A stretch of DNA of 64,000 nt, taken from assembly GCA_009823505.1 (NCBI GenBank), contig VZQC01004693.1, positions 4,261,861 to 4,325,860 of the forward strand, in the 5' to 3' direction. Made by a program: the position numbers and the translations under genes. The stretch comes from Rhizomys pruinosus. Its lineage: Eukaryota > Chordata > Mammalia > Rodentia > Spalacidae. The notes under the pieces were generated by a model. The model worked only from the letters and a program-made list of their open reading frames with translations. It ran no database searches and was not told the DNA's origin. Below, in pieces: positions 59,341 to 64,000 of the stretch (its first letter is position 1; every line of letters starts with the position of its first letter).

Positions 59341-59345
59341 TGTCT

Positions 59346-59420
59346 CAAGATATATTTTTATTTTCCTTAAGATGTCACATGACATCTTTTAGGGAAAAAG
59401 TCCTCCAATTCAAGTGATAA
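59346..59420. other. Spacer
   Basis: Nothing recognised. Confidence 0.4.
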
Positions 59421-59421
59421 G

Positions 59422-59449
59422 TGTATATATATATATATATATATATATA
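59422..59449 (+). repeat. (TA)n microsatellite
   Basis: About 13 TA units. Confidence 0.95.
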
Positions 59450-59665
59450 GCATATAATACTGTAGCAACACAAATTGGAGAGAACAACAAAATAACTGAA
59501 AAAAAATAAAACTCTGGAAAGACTCAGAAAAAGATGCAGGACATGTATGGCAGAGTGCAGGGACTCAGGTGGGGTGGGGGGCATGGGAAGGGAAGTGATT
59601 CTAGAGTCAATTGAGAAATGATGCATGACTTATGGAAAACATTTAATAACAATAAAAATGAAAAA
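59450..59665 (+). mobile_element. L1 3' end
   Basis: gactcagaaaaagatgcaggacatgtatggcagagtgcag, a G-rich run (59566-59600), gagaaatgatgcatgac and the end aacaataaaaatg. Confidence 0.85.
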
Positions 59666-59667
59666 AG

Positions 59668-61940
59668 ATATATTTTATTGAGTTTTTGTGTATTTCATAG
59701 TTCGTCTTGGCCATATTTAGATCCCCCTTCTATCTGCTTCCCCTATGCCCCCCATCAGATTTCATGCATTCTGTCATGTTTATTAAAGCCTATCAAGTCA
59801 AGTTTGTGTCCCAAGATGTCCCTCAGTATGAGTTCGTCCAGTGGAGCATGGCCAGTTTATCTAGTGTCACTCCCCTAAAGAAGACCAACTCTCCCTCACC
59901 CAAGAGTGGTTAGCTGCCAATAGCTTTCAACTAAAGTTGAGGCTTCTTGCCCTGTTCCCCAGTTCTGTACTAGGTTTTTGTCTGGTTTGAGTTTGCATGG
60001 GTCTTGTGCATGCTGTCACCAGCGCTGTAAGTTCATATGAACAAGTTCACAGCCACTTGGAAAACTGTTTCCTTGTTGTCCTCTACTACTCCTGGCTCTC
60101 ACAGTGTTCCCTGAGCCCTGGATGGCAGAGTTTTAATATAGGAGTACTATCCCAGGACACGCACTCTGAAGTCTCTAATCTACATTTTAGTCAGTTGCTT
60201 TTTTTCCTATTAATTCCCCTCTGTTACACAAGGAAGCTTCACTGGTGATAGTTGAGCAGTACATTAATATTCTCTCTACCTCCTGTTCTGCTAATATTCT
60301 TTGAGCTTAAAGAGTAGTGGTTCCATTGTAGATGTGTCACTTATGACTGAGCATCTCATAGACACTTATTTTCTTATTTTTTGGAATTATGTAATAGTCT
60401 CCATCTGTTGCAAAAAGAAGCTTTTTTTGATGAGTGGTGCCTGCCATACTTGTCTGTAAATGTATGTATACATATTTAGTATTCAGTAGGAAATTATGTT
60501 TGTGTAGGGATGTGACAGACATGGGGTTTATTGTAGGATAATGACCTCTCTAGTCATGTGTATTTGGTTATGTTTACAGTACCACATATGAGTTCCCTCT
60601 CACTAAGTGGGCTTTAACTCCAATTAGGTAGCTGTTTACTACCCCCAAGATAAAACTATCACTACTGCCCCAGTATGCTGGTCATTGTCGTGGTTGTTAG
60701 GCTTTAGATCTGGGGTTGGACCATTGATTGAATTTTCTCCCTTAACAGCTTGCATAGTGTCCTCCAAAACTATGAGGACTAATGTTCAGAGAGGAGCCTT
60801 CCAGGTCAGTTCCAGTTCTTTTGCTCCTAGTCCTATGTGCAAATTATGTCTTGATTTCATCAACAAAGTTTTACCTTCAAGTTCTGGCAGGTAATCAAGG
60901 GCTGTAGCAATATCCTGTGTTGTTTTGGAAGTCTCTAGGACTACCTAGACAACAACTTGAAGAATTTCTTCTGCTTGGTACTGTTTCTTGTTCTATGGCT
61001 CATATATAGATAGTGTATGTATATTTTCAATAGGTTTTTGGACTAATATATTTCCATTTGGTTTTTCACATCACCTAAGCATTATTTATCTCTCATTCCT
61101 TTCTCGCTGTCTAACCCTCTCTCTTTCCTTCTCATTTGAAATAACCACTTTTTCCCTATTTCCCCCTTGATAATACCTGTCTCCTATTATCCCACCTTTC
61201 TTGAGCTCTTCCCTTTACCCTCATGGTTCTTCGTATAACCCTCACTCCTCCCTTCCCAGTTTAATACCCCCATTTCCCACCTTGGTTACACTTATCTCCT
61301 ACTAATGCCTCTCTTGGGCTCCTTAGCTCCTTTTACCCCTATGACTCCTTCCCGTTTTCTTGGCTTCTGAAGTTACTTATACTTACATATATGAAGATGC
61401 TTATACTCACATATAATCATTTGGAGCTAAGTTCCACAAATAAGAAAGAAAATATATCACTTGTCTTTCTGAGTCTGTGTTACTTCACTTAGTATAAGAG
61501 TTTCTAGTTCCATTCATTTAGCTGGAAATTTTATTACTTCATTTTTCTTTACCTATGAGTAGAATTCCATTGTGTAAATGCACCATATTTTCACTATTAA
61601 TTTGCTACTTGAGGGCCATTTAGGTTGCTTCCATTTCTTAGCTCATGTGAAAAGACCATCAACAAACACGATAGCGCAAGCATCTGCAGTAGGATGAGTC
61701 TTTGGGGTATATTCCAAAGAGTGGTATAACCAGATCATATGGTAGATTGTACTGGTTGCACCAATTTCCAATCCTACCAGCAGTGAATGAGCATCTTTTT
61801 TCCCTGTATCTTCTCCAGTACTTGTTATCATTTTTTCTCTTAATGTTGACCATTATGACAAGGGTTAGATGAAATCTTTAAGTGGTTTTGATTTTAATTT
61901 CACTAATTACTAAGGATGTTGAACACTTTTTAAGGTGTGT
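59668..61940 (-). mobile_element. Antisense L1: 3'UTR and ORF2 end
   Basis: 59690-60260 is antisense 3'UTR like 23535-24160. A C/T-rich purine-pyrimidine tract follows at 61080-61360, then gtctttctgagtctgtgttac and gtagaattccattgtgtaaatgc, which are antisense ORF2 end text. Confidence 0.8.
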
Positions 61941-62029
61941 CTTAGTCATTGCTGTTTATTTATTTATTTCTTCTTTTTTTTGAGAGCTCAAACACATAAA
62001 ATAAGTAAAAGTTTTTAAATTTTTCTTAA

Positions 62030-62690
62030 TAGAAATGGAAAAAATGTTTCCAAACTCTTTTTTTATGAAGCCAGCATTACCCTGAAGTCAAAACAAAATA
62101 AAAATACAAGAAATAAAGAAAGAAAAATTACAAACCTATCTATCAGAAGAAAGTAGATGCAGAAATTCTCAATAAAATATTTGCAAACTGACTTCAAGAT
62201 CACATCAAGGAGATCATTCACCAGGATCAAGTAGCTTTCATTCCAGAAATGCACAGATGGTTTAATATATATAAATAAATAAATGAAATTCATAACAGAA
62301 ATAGACAAAAGACAGAAACCACATGAATCTATCAACACATGCAGAAAAGGCCTTTGACAAAACCCAATTTTACTTCATAATAAATGTCATGGAGAGATGA
62401 AGAATGGAAGGAGAATACATCAACATACTAAAGGTTATTTACAAGAAACCTATAGCCTCCATTATGTTAAATGAAGAAAAACTTGTAGCATTTCCCCTAA
62501 GATCAGGAATAAGACAAGGATCTCCACTCCAGTTCAGTATTGTGTTTAAAGTCTTGGCTACATCAATAAAACAAGAGAAGGAAATAAACTTATACAAACA
62601 TGGAAAGAAGAATTCAAATAGCCTTATTTGTAGGAGGTTTCATACAAAAGAGACCCTGAAGCCTCCACCCCAAAATCCTTCTTAGAGCTG
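62030..62690 (+). mobile_element. L1 ORF2 fragment, reverse-transcriptase part
   Basis: ctctttttttatgaagccagcattaccctg to gaataagacaaggatctccactcc. The frame 62404-62685 holds the RT motif GIRQGSPL. Many breaks. Inactive. Confidence 0.85.
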
Positions 62691-62955
62691 ATAAGCAAGC
62701 TGGTAGAATACCTTATCTCAAAACAAAGCCAAAACAAGTCATAAATCTTCCCAAGACAATACATGGCTTCTATGGAATCTCTCATAGCACAAGGTAAAGA
62801 CTGGTAGGAACTATTAGTTGTAGCTAAAGGAAGATGAGGGCCATACTATAAAATTGGCAAAGACCCCTTTGCATCTCAGTATTATGTTCTATAGTAAGGA
62901 CTTAGCTTTTGCTTACTTTATACGCTTTGTAGGTGAATAAGACCTAAAAAGTACA
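62691..62955. other. Spacer
   Basis: Nothing recognised. Confidence 0.4.
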
Positions 62956-62957
62956 TT

Positions 62958-63082
62958 ATTAGCCAGGTGTGGTGTTACATCCTTTCAATTCCAGCACTTC
63001 AGGAGTTTGGGGAAGGAGAAGTGAATTTGAAGAGAGCCTGGACTACATAGTGAGATGCAGTCTCGGAAAAAGTAAATAAAAG
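62958..63082 (+). mobile_element. Old B1-type SINE
   Basis: ttagccaggtgtggtgttacatcc, cctggactacatagtgagatgcagtctcgg. Diverged. Confidence 0.7.
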
Positions 63083-63084
63083 GA

Positions 63085-63900
63085 TACCAAACACAACAAA
63101 TACTGGCATGAATGTGCTGAAAGGGGAACACTTACACACCACCAGTGGAAGTGTAAACTAATGCAGCCACTTTGGAAAACAGTCTTGAGGTTTCTCAAAA
63201 AAAAAAAAGAACAGAAACTTAGAAACAGAACTACCATATAATCCTGCTATACAGCTCCTGGGCGTATACCAAATAAACTTTATATTGCACTATAGAGATA
63301 CTTGCATATCCATATTCATTGCTGCTCTTTTTAGAGTAGCTATAAAATAGATGTATAAGTATCCATTTTATAGAAAAATGAAATCACCTTAGATGTCCCT
63401 CAACTGATGAATGGATAATGAAATAGTGGTACATATACACCATGCAATTTTATTCAGCTGAAAAAAGAAAAATGAAATTTATAGGTAAATATATTAAACT
63501 GGAAAAAAACTATACTGAGCGATATAACCTGGGGCCTAGAAAGACAAACAGCACATGTTCTCTCTCATGTGTGTCTTTTAGCTAAATCTTTACTTATATA
63601 TGTTTAACTTGGAGTACTTGTGGAAGTCAGGAAATGACAAAGGCTAATGGTGAGCATTAAGGGAGGAGGGATAGCAGAACATAGATAAAATTACAGTAGA
63701 GAGGTAAAATATGGGGGTTGGAAAAATTTAAGAAGAGAGGGTATTAGGGAGATGGAGACGATGAGAGAATGTTGAAGTGTTAACCATAACAAAGGACATA
63801 TAGAAAAGCAATTCGGAAACCCACCATCTGGTCACCTAATTTTTAAATATTAATTTTAAAAAAGAGTTAGAAGTGAAATATCCTGCATGTCTCAATAACA
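63085..63900 (+). mobile_element. L1 ORF2 end and 3'UTR
   Basis: cttacacaccaccagtggaagtgtaaac, atatccatattcattgctgctc, aactgatgaatggataatg and tctctctcatgtgtg-like text, then a purine-rich 3'UTR. Confidence 0.85.
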
Positions 63901-64000
63901 CTGCTCCTGAATACCAAGGGTTACAAACAAAAACTCCAGTGCCAGGTATGGGGTACCTCCTTGTGACCTGTACGTCAGGGAGGCCCCAGAGACCCCCAAA
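63901..64000. other. Window end, unassigned
   Basis: Too short to classify. Confidence 0.3.

Larger units (their letters stand above)
55262..59345 (-). mobile_element. Minus-strand L1 with 5'UTR repeats and partial ORF1, no ORF2 (HAL1-like)
   Basis: Read on the minus strand: 5'UTR tandem repeats (59340-58667), an ERVL-like insertion, more 5'UTR (57073-56650), the ORF1 coiled-coil-like frame (56641-56432), a solo LTR, the ORF1 central-domain start (55955-55790), then 3'UTR text (from about 55750 to 55262). ORF1's end and all of ORF2 are absent. Confidence 0.55.

Overview
This is nuclear DNA of a rodent. It is AT-rich, has no dense coding, and is crowded with rodent-specific retroposons: B1, B2, B3, B4 and ID SINEs, L1 with G-rich 3' ends, and MaLR/ERVL-type LTRs. 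The recent B2 copies carry a 17-bp internal duplication and the B1 copies end in a gggagaccctgtctcgaaaagacc-like 3' end. Neither matches the mouse or rat consensus as I remember it, so a muroid other than Mus or Rattus is likely; I cannot name the species. Nothing suggests a bacterial, plasmid or CRISPR context.

Layout. 1-0.8 kb: L1 3' end. 1.3-2.7 kb: two young B2 copies around an unassigned stretch. 5.3-7.3 kb: stacked antisense B2 copies split by a solo LTR, microsatellites, B3 and a second LTR-like copy. 8-14.7 kb: scattered SINEs, an L1 3' end and an LTR-like relic. 15.1-17.15 kb: a broken L1 ORF2 with reverse-transcriptase motifs. 17.2-21.2 kb: mostly unique AT-rich DNA with one B2 nested in another. 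21.3-26.5 kb: L1 pieces, B4/B1, an antisense MaLR LTR and B2. 27-34 kb: largely single-copy DNA with old MIR-like relics, a tandem B2 pair, a B2-B1 chimeric SINE and a 73-nt A run. 34.1-44 kb: L1 3' ends, B1, a GATA array and a tandem antisense B2 pair.

44.9-45.75 kb is the one place that looks like a real gene. It is a compact two-exon minus-strand gene in the only CpG-rich stretch of the window. It has a GC box, an ATG with an in-frame stop upstream, a canonical GT-AG intron of 246 bp that joins two open frames, a 113-residue predicted protein, and an AATAAA signal followed by a U/GU-rich element. I do not recognise the protein.

46-53 kb: SINEs, an antisense L1 and LTR-like pieces. 53.7-55.0 kb: plus-strand L1 ORF2 5' region. 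55.26-59.34 kb: a minus-strand L1 whose 5'UTR repeats and partial ORF1 run almost straight into the 3'UTR (HAL1-like). It is interrupted by a solo LTR with a 5-bp target duplication and by a short ERVL-like LTR element with a tRNA-Leu-type primer binding site. 59.4-64 kb: further L1 fragments in both orientations.

The likely biology is one small gene embedded in a retroposon-rich intergenic region. Most long open frames are SINE or L1 shadows.
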